DNA of 47,659 nt. Source: Candidatus Woesebacteria bacterium GW2011_GWB1_33_22. Lineage in GTDB: Bacteria; Patescibacteriota; Microgenomatia; UBA8517. This document shows, one piece after another, positions 1 to 7,920 of the stretch. The position numbers were made by a program, and so were the translations under genes. The notes beneath the pieces are model-generated. The model saw nothing but the letters and a program-made list of their open reading frames with translations, searched no databases and had not been told where the DNA came from. Position 1 is the first letter of the stretch. Each line of letters starts with the position of its first letter. Location: positions 1-47,659 of the forward strand of contig LBOW01000001.1 of NCBI GenBank assembly GCA_000989765.1, written 5' to 3'.

Positions 1-41
1 TTTGGGTGTTTGATTTTACCCCACACAAATTCACTTTTCAT
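1..41 (-). CDS. Partial 5' end of a leftward gene, product unknown
   Basis: The complement of positions 41-1 reads as an ATG followed by an open frame (MKSEFVWGKIKHP) that leaves the window. An AGGAG at 51-47 on the complement sits 5 nt before the ATG, one of only two convincing Shine-Dalgarno sites noticed in the window. The gene is divergent from the MFS transporter. Thirteen residues are too few to name a family, and the frame could still close just outside. Nothing else was recognised in positions 42-139 apart from possible promoter sequence. Confidence 0.45.
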   Translation of the reverse strand, partial: MKSEFVWGKIKHP

Positions 42-46
42 ACTAA

Positions 47-51
47 CTCCT
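47..51 (-). promoter_or_regulatory. Shine-Dalgarno site of the left-edge gene
   Basis: AGGAG on the complement, 5 nt from the ATG at 41. It stands out because nearly all other genes in this window lack such a site. Confidence 0.45.
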
Positions 52-139
52 GTTGAAATTGACATTATTCAATGTCGAATAAGTATCTGATCCTACACAG
101 ACTGATAGAATCAAAGGTTTAAAATTAAATAAAAGACTG

Positions 140-1285
140 ATGTTTGGAACTAGGTTTTTTATTGAATTAAAAACACTTAATGCTGTTATACAACTTTTTT
201 ATCTTTCAAGAGGATTAGATTTAGGCCAAATTATTTTTTTGAGTCTGGTCTGGACTGTAACTTCTTTTATTTGTGATGTTCCATCGAGTTTTTTGGCTGA
301 TAAATTTGGCCGAAAGAAATTAATTATAGCCGGAATTTTATTGACTTCACTTTCTACATTTTTACTATTTTTTGCTGCAGGTTTTCCATATTTTGTTCTG
401 ACTTATATTATTGGTGCAGCTGGATACTCATTTTTCATGGGTGCAGACCATGCAATTTTGTATGATTCCTTGAAAGAAACAGGCGAAGAAGATGGAGCTA
501 ATAGAGTTGCTGGTAAATATTTTTCATCTGCAAGTCTACCTAAGATTATTATGCCATTTGTGGGCAGTTTTATTGCTAAAAGTTTACTGCCTTCACAGTT
601 TTTAATAGTAATTGCAATTGATTTAATTGGTACAATAGTTTCCCTGGTTATTGCTAGCTTCATAACTGAGCCAAAAATAGAAAAGAGACAAAATCAAAAA
701 TCTAATTTATTAAGAGAAGGTTTGAAATTAATTCAATCTGATAAAATTCTATTAAAATTTGCATTAAACAAGATTATAATTTTTCAAGCAGCCTTTGTTT
801 ATTGGAGGGTTTACCAGGTGCTTCTTAAAAATGCTAACATGCCAACTGTTTATTTGGGATTAGTTTATACATTTTTCCAGGGGATATTATTTTTAATGTT
901 TTGGAATACTGAAAAAGTACAAAATAAATTAGGCGAAATGAATTTTATTTTATATCCACAGATTTTAGGACTTGTGGCAATTATTGCTTCATTTCTAACT
1001 TCGAATTTAATTATTTTGTTTTCTGCATGCGTTTTACTATTAATTGTTGGAACTATCAGAGACCCTTTATTTTTAGCTCAAATGCAGGCTCGCATTCCAT
1101 CTTTTAACAGAGCAACCGCAACCAGCACATTAAATACAATTAAAAATATTTCAGATATACCACTTCTTTTATTGGTTGGCTATCTTGCTAATATAAATAT
1201 AACTTATGTTTTAGTTATTTCTGGTATACTCTTTTTAATTCCGCTTTTGTTTATGAGGATTAAGAAAGAAGAACTTGTGATATAA
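140..1285 (+). CDS. MFS transporter
   Basis: A 381-residue hydrophobic protein with about 10-12 membrane segments. Residues 10-60 carry a Major Facilitator Superfamily signature: an N-terminal helix, a loop with DVPSSFLADKFGRKK (the family's loop 2-3 motif, P-S-x-x-x-D-x-x-G-R-K) and a GLxxxQI-like helix before it. The central loop near residues 180-200 is basic. The substrate cannot be read from the sequence; adjacency to dTDP-rhamnose genes hints at, but does not prove, a cell-surface role. The ATG at 140 is used because the frame upstream, open to about position 83, holds no other ATG, GTG or TTG. The stop at 1283-1285 lies inside the promoter-like box of the next gene. Confidence 0.8.
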   Translation: MFGTRFFIELKTLNAVIQLFYLSRGLDLGQIIFLSLVWTVTSFICDVPSSFLADKFGRKKLIIAGILLTSLSTFLLFFAAGFPYFVLTYIIGAAGYSFFMGADHAILYDSLKETGEEDGANRVAGKYFSSASLPKIIMPFVGSFIAKSLLPSQFLIVIAIDLIGTIVSLVIASFITEPKIEKRQNQKSNLLREGLKLIQSDKILLKFALNKIIIFQAAFVYWRVYQVLLKNANMPTVYLGLVYTFFQGILFLMFWNTEKVQNKLGEMNFILYPQILGLVAIIASFLTSNLIILFSACVLLLIVGTIRDPLFLAQMQARIPSFNRATATSTLNTIKNISDIPLLLLVGYLANINITYVLVISGILFLIPLLFMRIKKEELVI

Positions 1286-1286
1286 T
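1278..1286 (+). promoter_or_regulatory. Extended -10 promoter of rmlC-like gene
   Basis: TGaTATAAT, with TATAAT at 1281-1286, overlaps the stop codon of the MFS gene. It ends 10 nt before the ATG at 1297, so the predicted transcript would have a leader of only a few bases. Confidence 0.5.
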
Positions 1287-1296
1287 TTTAAAAAAT

Positions 1297-1884
1297 ATGA
1301 TGCGTTTTGACCCGGAGAAAAATATTGTAAAGACCTCAATTGAGGGTGTTGTTTTAATCCAAAGACCAATATTAGGAGATAGCAGGGGTTTTCTCCATGA
1401 ACCATATAATAAAGAAGAGTTAAAGGTAGCAACAGGAGTTGATTTTAGTCCTGTCCAATGGACTCATGCCTATATTAAACCAGGGGTTATAAAAGCAGTT
1501 CATAGTGAGAATTGGAATAAACTAATCTATCCTATTACTGGTATTTTATATGCTCCTATTGTTGATCTACGATCTGAAAGTGAAACATTTGGAAAAGTTG
1601 AATATATTACAATTGATAATACTAAAGAAGATTCGCCTCGTCAGGCATTATTTTTACCTAGTGGAGGTATAGGCAATTCTATTTGTACTTTAGGAACTGA
1701 GATGATGCATTATTTTTATCTAATTGATGAATATTGGGATGATACTAAGGCTAAGGGTGTAGCTTGGGATGACCCAGATTTAAACATTAAATGGCCAATT
1801 GATAATCCAATTCTTTCTGAAAGAGACAAGACAAATCCTAAATTAAGAGATTTGTTTCCTGAGAAGTTTGGAGGTTCAAAATGA
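1297..1884 (+). CDS. rmlC: dTDP-4-dehydrorhamnose 3,5-epimerase-like (RmlC family cupin)
   Basis: A 195-residue cupin matching RmlC, which epimerises C3 and C5 of dTDP-4-keto-6-deoxyglucose in dTDP-L-rhamnose synthesis. Visible family features: DSRGFLHE (28-35), the catalytic-type His in VHSENWNKL (His69), VDLRSESETFG (89-99) and the C-terminal WDDPDLNIKWP followed by LSERD. The usual P-x-G-x-x-H-G-F segment reads PSGGIGNS (121-128), so a normally conserved His is Asn; the protein may be a divergent epimerase. Start codons at 1297 and 1300 are both possible. Its stop overlaps the rmlD ATG by 4 nt (ATGA), indicating coupled translation. Confidence 0.82.
   Translation: MMRFDPEKNIVKTSIEGVVLIQRPILGDSRGFLHEPYNKEELKVATGVDFSPVQWTHAYIKPGVIKAVHSENWNKLIYPITGILYAPIVDLRSESETFGKVEYITIDNTKEDSPRQALFLPSGGIGNSICTLGTEMMHYFYLIDEYWDDTKAKGVAWDDPDLNIKWPIDNPILSERDKTNPKLRDLFPEKFGGSK
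1870..1874 (+). promoter_or_regulatory. Shine-Dalgarno site of rmlD
   Basis: GGAGG lies 6 nt upstream of the rmlD ATG at 1881, inside the last codons of the rmlC-like gene. It supports that start and is unusual for this window. Confidence 0.5.
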
Positions 1885-2777
1885 AGCGTGTGTTAGTGAT
1901 TGGTGCAACAGGTCTAATTGGTTCTAGGTTTGTAGAATTGGCTAAGAATATATTCGAAATTATTCCTGTTGATGAAAAAGTATTGGATATTACAAATCAG
2001 CAAGCAGTTGAAGAATATTTTTCTACAACTCAATTGGATGCTGTTGTTAACTTTGCAGCTTTTACCAACGTTGATGCTGCTGAAAAAGAAAGAAATGACA
2101 CAAAGGGCTTATGTTACAAGTTAAATGTAACTGGTGTTGAAAACCTTGCTTATGCTTCTAAGAAATATAATAAATTCTTAGTTCAAATTTCAACAGACTT
2201 TGTTTTTTCGGGAACTACTGATAATCCAGGACCATACGACGAACTATCACCTGTCCCCTACGAACTATTACCTAGTATGGGTTGGTATGGTTGGACTAAA
2301 AAAGAAGCAGAAGTGAAAATTGAAAATGCGAGAGCAAAAAGTGCAATAGTTAGAATCGTGTACCCATTTTCTTTTGGGAAATATGACTTGAAATTAGATT
2401 ATGCAAAAAATTTCTTAAAACTATATGACGATGGAAAACTTTTCCCAATTTTTACAGATCAAACAATAACTCTACTTTATATAGAAGACTTAATTAATCC
2501 ACTTTCCAAAATTTTGGAAGAGGAGTTGCAAGGCATTTTTCATATTGTATCAAGTGATATAGCGACCCCATTTGATTTTGTTGAATATTTGCTTTCTAAA
2601 GCAAGAAATGTAGAGGGTGTTGTTAAAAAAGGATCAATGGAAGAATTTCTAAAAACACCAGGTAGAACACCTAGACCAAGACTTGGGGGATTAAAAACAG
2701 AAATTACCCAACAAAAACTGGAAATGAAATTTAGGACTTGGAGAGAAATGGTTGATGAGTTTGCTTCAAAATTATGA
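1881..2777 (+). CDS. rmlD: dTDP-4-dehydrorhamnose reductase (RmlD, SDR family)
   Basis: A 298-residue extended short-chain dehydrogenase/reductase. It begins with a Rossmann loop GATGLIGS (8-15), then VVNFAAFTNVDAAE, the ISTDFVFSG strand and a catalytic Y-x-x-x-K (YGWTK, about residue 135). This is the RmlD pattern: NADPH-dependent reduction of dTDP-6-deoxy-L-lyxo-4-hexulose to dTDP-L-rhamnose in the cytoplasm. The C-terminal half carries the substrate-domain motif RTPRPRLGGLKT. Length is normal for the family. It is coupled by 4-nt ATGA overlaps to rmlC upstream and to the GT2 downstream, so rhamnose donor synthesis and a likely rhamnosyltransferase are made together. Confidence 0.88.
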   Translation: MKRVLVIGATGLIGSRFVELAKNIFEIIPVDEKVLDITNQQAVEEYFSTTQLDAVVNFAAFTNVDAAEKERNDTKGLCYKLNVTGVENLAYASKKYNKFLVQISTDFVFSGTTDNPGPYDELSPVPYELLPSMGWYGWTKKEAEVKIENARAKSAIVRIVYPFSFGKYDLKLDYAKNFLKLYDDGKLFPIFTDQTITLLYIEDLINPLSKILEEELQGIFHIVSSDIATPFDFVEYLLSKARNVEGVVKKGSMEEFLKTPGRTPRPRLGGLKTEITQQKLEMKFRTWREMVDEFASKL

Positions 2778-3703
2778 AAACGAAAGTCTCTATTATAATT
2801 TTAACAACTAACGCTCTTGCTATGACCAAAGAACAACTTCTAGATGTGGCAAAATTAGACACGGGGGATTTTGATTGTGAATGCTTAGTAGTTGATAATG
2901 CTTCAAATGACGGAACAGAAAAAGAAATAAAAAATTATAACTTGCCCAACATGAAATATAAATTCATGCAGAGTGGTGCAAACTTAGGTTTTGCTGGTGG
3001 AAATAATGTTGGAATTAAAGATTGTTTGAGGAGAAACTTTGACTACATTATTTTAATGAACAATGATTTGATATTACAAAAGGATATAGTGGTGAAACTT
3101 GTTAAATTCATGCAAAAGAATATAAATGTTGGTCTTGCATCGCCAAAGATGTATTTTGCAAAGGGGTATGAATTTCACAAAGACAGATATAAAGAATCCG
3201 AAACGGGTAAAGTTCTGTGGTATGCAGGCGGAATTGTTGATAAACAGAATGTTTATACAACTCATCGAGGTGTTGACGAGATAGATCATGGTCAATACGA
3301 CAAGATTGAGGAAACTGATGTTGCAAATGGAGCATGTATGATTACAAGAAAAGAAGTTTTTAAGAAAATTGGTCTTCTTGACGATTCATTCTTTTTGTAT
3401 TGGGAGGATGCCGACTTTTCTGAAAAAGTGAAACGTGCAGGATTTAAAGTTATATATTATCCCAAGACTTGGATGTGGCATAAGGTATCTGCAAGTACGG
3501 GAGGATCAGGAAGTCCTACAAATGATTATTTTTTAATTAGAAATAGATTTTACTTCGCATTAAGATACATGTTACCAAGAACAAAATTTGCCGTTATTCG
3601 CGATACTATAAAGCAGATATTTACAGGTCGAAAATGGCAAAAGTGGGGTGCAATTGATGCTCTATTAGGTAGAAAATATATGGGTCAGTGGAAATACAGA
3701 TAA
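2774..3703 (+). CDS. GT2 glycosyltransferase, WbbL-like
   Basis: A 309-residue GT-A fold transferase. Motifs: VSIIILTTN at the N-terminus, VVDNASNDGT (nucleotide site), GANLGFAGGNNVGI, the metal-binding MNNDL, and the acceptor-side LYWEDADFSEKVKRAG. This order is typical of WbbL-like rhamnosyltransferases, which use dTDP-rhamnose on lipid-linked glycans at the cytoplasmic face. Overlap with rmlD by 4 nt supports that donor, but specificity is inference. Only 6 bases separate its stop from the convergent GT2 at 3710, and no terminator hairpin is evident between them. Confidence 0.85.
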   Translation: MKTKVSIIILTTNALAMTKEQLLDVAKLDTGDFDCECLVVDNASNDGTEKEIKNYNLPNMKYKFMQSGANLGFAGGNNVGIKDCLRRNFDYIILMNNDLILQKDIVVKLVKFMQKNINVGLASPKMYFAKGYEFHKDRYKESETGKVLWYAGGIVDKQNVYTTHRGVDEIDHGQYDKIEETDVANGACMITRKEVFKKIGLLDDSFFLYWEDADFSEKVKRAGFKVIYYPKTWMWHKVSASTGGSGSPTNDYFLIRNRFYFALRYMLPRTKFAVIRDTIKQIFTGRKWQKWGAIDALLGRKYMGQWKYR

Positions 3704-3709
3704 ATTACC

Positions 3710-4636
3710 TCAAATACTTATTAATGCTTTTAAATATATTTTTGTAATATTTATTCTTCCCAAAAGTGTGTAGATTAATATTCTTAAAATTGTTCCAAGT
3801 TTGAGTAATAATTTCAAAATTGGAAGTTGCCATTTTGGCATATGTATTTTGTAAAAAAGTTTAAGGTTTTGCATTTCCATTATGGTTGCTTTTTCACTTC
3901 CGTTTGTGGCCATGCCGTAATGAAGAGTTTTCCATTTCGGTAAATACCAAGCCTCCCAACCCTTTTTTGTAAATCTATAAGCTAGTTCAACTTCTTCGAC
4001 ATAGAGGAAAAATTTCTCATCAAAAATCCCCGCTTGATCCATTGCTTCTTTTCTCATGAAGAAAAATGCACCTGTCACCCAGTCCTGTTTGTGGTTTTTT
4101 TTGTAATAATTCTCATTTGTATAGAAAGAAAATGGGTGCATAGGGTGGTATGGTTTAATCAGATTATCCAAAAATGGAATATCATCGATAAAAGTCATCC
4201 AAGCAATTATTTTTAGTAGTGTGGGAAAATATCCACCAGATCCTTGAAAATTTTTGAGATCTGGATTAACCAAACCACAGCTTGATAACCCTACTTTTGG
4301 ATGATTATCCATCCAAGAAATCATTTCTTTAAAAATATTTTTATCGATTATTTTTGTATCATCATTTAAAAGTAAAACATATCTGCCTTTAGCAATTCTC
4401 ATTCCCATGTTATTATTTTCCCCGAACCCGCCATTTACTTCACGCCTAATAATCTTGACTTCTGGAAACTTTTGTTTAATCTTTGTTCCAATTTTGTCAG
4501 GCGAAGCGTTATCAACAATTATTATCTCATTGGGAATGTTTTTTAGAGCTTGATAACATGTTATTAAACAATCACCCAAGTAATTAAGTTTGGATGAAAC
4601 AATTACAATTGATAGTTCTAAATTATTTTTTTGCAT
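3710..4636 (-). CDS. GT2 glycosyltransferase, WbbL-like, with variant acidic motif
   Basis: A 308-residue GT-A transferase, last of a three-gene leftward operon. It shows LSIVIVSSK, IIVDNASPD, NGGFGENNNMG and a metal-binding LNDDT. The catalytic segment reads LYVEEVELAYRF where relatives have E-D-x-D, so the two Asp positions are Glu. That may be tolerated or may signal changed activity. The C-terminal 60 residues contain a hydrophobic helix (LLKLGTILRILIYTLLG) suggesting membrane association. Its ATG lies 14 nt inside the end of the upstream gene, and no Shine-Dalgarno site precedes it. Confidence 0.82.
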   Translation of the reverse strand: MQKNNLELSIVIVSSKLNYLGDCLITCYQALKNIPNEIIIVDNASPDKIGTKIKQKFPEVKIIRREVNGGFGENNNMGMRIAKGRYVLLLNDDTKIIDKNIFKEMISWMDNHPKVGLSSCGLVNPDLKNFQGSGGYFPTLLKIIAWMTFIDDIPFLDNLIKPYHPMHPFSFYTNENYYKKNHKQDWVTGAFFFMRKEAMDQAGIFDEKFFLYVEEVELAYRFTKKGWEAWYLPKWKTLHYGMATNGSEKATIMEMQNLKLFYKIHMPKWQLPILKLLLKLGTILRILIYTLLGRINITKIYLKALISI

Positions 4637-5459
4637 AGAAATTTAATAGCTTTTGCCACTTTTGACCTGACCAAAGAATGGCATTAATTACATAATGATT
4701 AATAAAACCATGATAGATTTTACTTGAAGGAATTAGCCTTTTCCATCTTTCTGCTTCGTTTGCCATTTTCTTAAAAGTTGCCCCATGATAATGAGTAATT
4801 ACTGATTCTGGTAGGTAATATACTTTTAATCCTTGTTTCCAGCATTGTCTACAATAATCAATGTCTTCAAAGTATGCCCAATATCTTTCATCTAGAATTC
4901 CAACTTTTTCAGTCGCCTTTGGAGTTATCAAAAATACTGCTCCGACAACAGAGTCTACAGTTGATGGTTTACTGCCAAGCGGAGCGAATTTATCAAATAA
5001 TCCTTTCTTGCCAAAATAATATTCTAATATTGCATTTTTAATAGTCGGGAAGTTAAAACAAGACATTTGAAGAGTTCCATCGATATTTAATAATTTACTA
5101 CCAACAACACCCGCGTCAGGAGTTTTTTCAGCAAATTTGATTAAATTATTAAGTGAATTTTTGTAGACTATGGTATCATTGTTAAGTAAAAGTATATATT
5201 CTCCGTTTGATTTTTTGATTCCTTGATTATTCGCTTTGGCGTAGCCTGTATTATTTTTATTAAATAGGGTGTGGAAATTATTGTATTTTTTATCGTATCT
5301 TCTAAGCATTTCCACAGACCCGTCATTGCTTCCGTTATCTGTAACAAAAACTTCAAAAGAAAAATTAAGTTTGTGATCATAAATTGACTTAATACAACCC
5401 TCAGTCAATTCAACTGTGTTCAAGTTGACAATTATTATAGAAAGTTTTACTTTATCCAT
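4623..5459 (-). CDS. GT2 glycosyltransferase, WbbL-like
   Basis: A 278-residue GT-A transferase, middle gene of the leftward operon. It shows LSIIIVNLNT, VTDNGSNDGS, NNTGYAKANNQGIK, LLNNDT and the acidic AYFEDIDYCRQCWKQG. Sequence order and length fit the rhamnosyl/WbbL branch of GT2. It starts 2 nt after the stop of the upstream GT2 (5462-6352) and overlaps the downstream one by 14 nt, so the three are probably co-transcribed and act on the same glycan. The sugar is not predictable. Confidence 0.84.
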   Translation of the reverse strand: MDKVKLSIIIVNLNTVELTEGCIKSIYDHKLNFSFEVFVTDNGSNDGSVEMLRRYDKKYNNFHTLFNKNNTGYAKANNQGIKKSNGEYILLLNNDTIVYKNSLNNLIKFAEKTPDAGVVGSKLLNIDGTLQMSCFNFPTIKNAILEYYFGKKGLFDKFAPLGSKPSTVDSVVGAVFLITPKATEKVGILDERYWAYFEDIDYCRQCWKQGLKVYYLPESVITHYHGATFKKMANEAERWKRLIPSSKIYHGFINHYVINAILWSGQKWQKLLNFYAKK

Positions 5460-5461
5460 AT

Positions 5462-6352
5462 CTATTGGAACTGGGCAAAAATTGTTTCATCAGATACTTT
5501 TGATTCTTTGATTTCCTTTGTTCTTGCCTTAAGCATTATACTAAATCTCCCAAGCGCCATTATTATAATCCTAATATAACCTGGATGTTTAAACGATCTT
5601 GAGATTAAACCTAATAGATGTTTTTTAATTAAATTTCGGCTATGTATATTTTTCCAAAGCATTAGAAGTTGGTTTCTTTCTTTTACCCTAGCGACATATT
5701 TTTTAGGAAATTTAGAAATAGTTGATTCATGCTGATGAACTACCTGACCTTTTGGCTCCCATAAATTTATATAACCTCTTTTTGCGGCCCTAAAGCATAG
5801 ATCAATATCTTCCCAATAAAATGGTGAGAGCAGTCTTTCGTCCATACCCCCCAATTCTTGCCAAATAGTTTTTCTAAAGACTCCACTTCCACCACTGACA
5901 TAAAAACTTAGATGTGCATCCTCTGTTTCTTCATTCATTCCTAATTGTATGAATCCATCAGAGAAAGATCCTTTTGCTCCACCATAACCTTTTTCGTGTG
6001 TAGAAACAGCAAAAACTTTAGGATTTTTAAAATGGGGTAGAAGAGGTATTAAAAAATTTTTGTCTGGTATAACATCTGTGTTAATCAATAATAATAAATC
6101 TCCAATACTAGCTCGTACACCGGTATTTACTGCAGCGGAAAATCCTCTGTTTTTAGTATGTTTGATGAGTTTAATTTTATCTTTGTAGTTTTGATTGATA
6201 AAGGCAACACTGTCATCCCAACTTCCATCGTCAACAAGTATGACTTCAACAATTCTGTTTTGTGGATTGCTGACTGCCTCAAAAAGTTTGGGTAGATTTT
6301 TTTCTAAAATACTTTTACCATTAATATTTGGTATTACAACTGATACATTCAT
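5462..6352 (-). CDS. GT2 glycosyltransferase
   Basis: A 296-residue GT-A transferase, first gene of the leftward operon. It carries VSVVIPNING, ILVDDGSWDDS, RGFSAAVNTGVR, LLINTDV in place of the usual N-D-D, and YWEDIDLCFRAAKRG. The C-terminal part (KHLLGLISRSFKHPG) is basic and may sit on the membrane. It is divergent from the GT2 at 6391, with only 38 bp between the start codons; that gap holds promoter-like boxes for both directions. Confidence 0.84.
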   Translation of the reverse strand: MNVSVVIPNINGKSILEKNLPKLFEAVSNPQNRIVEVILVDDGSWDDSVAFINQNYKDKIKLIKHTKNRGFSAAVNTGVRASIGDLLLLINTDVIPDKNFLIPLLPHFKNPKVFAVSTHEKGYGGAKGSFSDGFIQLGMNEETEDAHLSFYVSGGSGVFRKTIWQELGGMDERLLSPFYWEDIDLCFRAAKRGYINLWEPKGQVVHQHESTISKFPKKYVARVKERNQLLMLWKNIHSRNLIKKHLLGLISRSFKHPGYIRIIIMALGRFSIMLKARTKEIKESKVSDETIFAQFQ

Positions 6353-6369
6353 ATGTTAAACTAACTTCA

Positions 6370-6379
6370 ATTGTAGCAT
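6370..6379. promoter_or_regulatory. Candidate overlapping divergent -10 boxes (6352- / 6391+)
   Basis: ATTGTAGCAT reads TAGCAT on the + strand (6374-6379) and TACAAT, preceded by TGC, on the complement (6375-6370). Predicted leaders are about 5 and 10 nt. The sequence closely resembles the trmD divergent box. Confidence 0.35.
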
Positions 6380-6390
6380 ATCTATATAAA

Positions 6391-7272
6391 ATGATTAGAA
6401 CAAGACTTTCGGTAATAATTTTGAATTACAATACAAAAGAACTCTTGTCAGATTGCCTAAAGTCTGTAAAAGCTTATATGGACGAAGTTTGCATGGAAGT
6501 TATTGTTTCTGATAACTCTTCAACTGACGGAAGTCAAGATATGATTAAAAAGAATTTTCCCTGGGTAAAATTTATTGAAGGTGAAAATGAAGGCTTTTCA
6601 AAAGGAAACAATAGGGCAAAACCGTTTGTAAATGGAGAATTGGTACTATTTTTAAATCCTGATACTATTGTTCATAAAGATGTTTTTGCAAAAACAGTTA
6701 GATATTTAGATGAACACCTAAAGGTCGGTGCCGTAACTTGTAAATTACTACTTCAAAACGGAGAAATGGACAAAGACATTAGAAGAAAGTTTCCAACTCC
6801 AAGAATATCATTTAACAAATTAGTCTTGGGTAAAACTCGAGAATATTATTACGAAGATATTCCTGAATCTGCAACTCACGAGGTTGAAGCAATACAAGGC
6901 GCTTTTTTCTTAACATACAAAAAATTACTCGATAAGGTTGGTTGGTTTGATGAAAGATATTTTTTTGACGGAGAAGATGTTGACCTTTGTTATCAAATAC
7001 ATAAAGCTGGATATACTTTAGTTTATTATCCTGATGTCTATATAACTCACCTAAAAGGTGTTACTAAGGGAAAGGTAAAAAAATGGAGATTTAAAGTAAC
7101 TGATGCACAGAGGAGAAAGTTAAGACTTGCGGGAGTAGCCTCGATGGAGTTGTTTTACAAAAAAAATCTTTGGGATAAATACCCACTATTATTTAACTAT
7201 TTTGTAATTTTAGGAATCAATTTATTTAAAATTATTAGATATATAAAAGTGGTAATTCTCTCGTTATACTAA
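6391..7272 (+). CDS. GT2 glycosyltransferase, WbbL-like
   Basis: A 293-residue GT-A transferase. The ATG at 6391 is chosen because the family sequence (LSVIILNYNT) begins six residues later; an in-frame ATG at 6328 would add an unrelated peptide inside the divergent gene. Motifs: VSDNSSTDGS, NEGFSKGNNRA, LFLNPDT and FFDGEDVDLCYQIHKAG. A hydrophobic C-terminal segment (YFVILGINLFKIIRYI) suggests membrane association. It is transcribed alone and meets trmD tail to tail with a 4-nt overlap. Confidence 0.85.
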   Translation: MIRTRLSVIILNYNTKELLSDCLKSVKAYMDEVCMEVIVSDNSSTDGSQDMIKKNFPWVKFIEGENEGFSKGNNRAKPFVNGELVLFLNPDTIVHKDVFAKTVRYLDEHLKVGAVTCKLLLQNGEMDKDIRRKFPTPRISFNKLVLGKTREYYYEDIPESATHEVEAIQGAFFLTYKKLLDKVGWFDERYFFDGEDVDLCYQIHKAGYTLVYYPDVYITHLKGVTKGKVKKWRFKVTDAQRRKLRLAGVASMELFYKKNLWDKYPLLFNYFVILGINLFKIIRYIKVVILSLY

Positions 7273-7898
7273 TTACTCTTTCTCCATTTTTCAATCTCAA
7301 CATGATTTCCCGTTAGTAAAACTTCTGGGACTTTTAACCCCTTATAATCCTCAGGTCGAGTATATTGTGGATATTCAGTATTCATATTGGAATACGATTC
7401 TTCAAGAAGAGACTGGGGTTTTATTACATTTGGAATTAAACGAGTAACAGTATCAGTAATTACCATTGCAGGAATTTCTCCACCCGTTAAAACGTAATCA
7501 CCTATTGATATTACTTCATCGACTAAATTTTCATGAACTCTATGGTCAATTCCTTCATAATGACCGCAAATTAAGATTAATTCATCAAGTTTAGAATATT
7601 TGTAGGCTTTTTTTTGCGTAAATTTTTTGCCAGTCGCGTCAAGCAAAACAGTCAACCGTGAGGTTTTAACTGTGGGCAGTGATTTCAGTGCACGGTCGAT
7701 CACGTCGACCCGTATTATCATTCCTGCCCCTCCTCCATACGGTCTATCGTCAACAGTTTTTCTCTCATCGATTCCAAATTGTCTTAAATCAACAATGTTA
7801 AATTCAACAAAATTTTTATCTTGAGCTCGCCAAAGAATAGACTCATTTAAAACATTTTCAAACATCTTAGGAAACAAAGTGAGAATATATATTTTCAT
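7269..7898 (-). CDS. trmD: tRNA (guanine37-N1)-methyltransferase TrmD
   Basis: A 209-residue SPOUT-class enzyme that methylates N1 of G37 in tRNAs using S-adenosylmethionine, preventing frameshifting. Diagnostic motifs: LTLFPKMFENVLNESI, DDRPYGGGAGMI, the trefoil-knot SAM site ICGHYEGIDHRV and IGDYVLTGGEIPAMV, and the C-terminal LLTGNHVEIEKWR. Many TrmD proteins run 230-250 residues; this one stops just after EKWR and lacks most of the terminal helical tail. It is separated from its common partners rimM and rplS and stands alone among glycosyltransferases. Confidence 0.95.
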   Translation of the reverse strand: MKIYILTLFPKMFENVLNESILWRAQDKNFVEFNIVDLRQFGIDERKTVDDRPYGGGAGMIIRVDVIDRALKSLPTVKTSRLTVLLDATGKKFTQKKAYKYSKLDELILICGHYEGIDHRVHENLVDEVISIGDYVLTGGEIPAMVITDTVTRLIPNVIKPQSLLEESYSNMNTEYPQYTRPEDYKGLKVPEVLLTGNHVEIEKWRKSN

Positions 7899-7904
7899 AA
7901 AAGT

Positions 7905-7914
7905 ATTGTATCAT
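7905..7914. promoter_or_regulatory. Shared divergent -10 boxes (trmD / DPM1-GtrA)
   Basis: ATTGTATCAT gives TATCAT on the + strand (7909-7914, 6 nt before the ATG at 7921). On the complement it gives TGaTACAAT (box at 7910-7905, 6 nt before the trmD ATG at 7898). Both transcripts are predicted to start at or next to the start codon. Confidence 0.5.
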
Positions 7915-7920
7915 TTAAAT

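Noticed and set aside
6328-6390. An upstream in-frame ATG at 6328 as the start of the GT2 gene
   Set aside because: The extra 21 residues do not resemble a GT2 N-terminus and would overlap the divergent gene and both promoter-like boxes; ATG 6391 fits the family.
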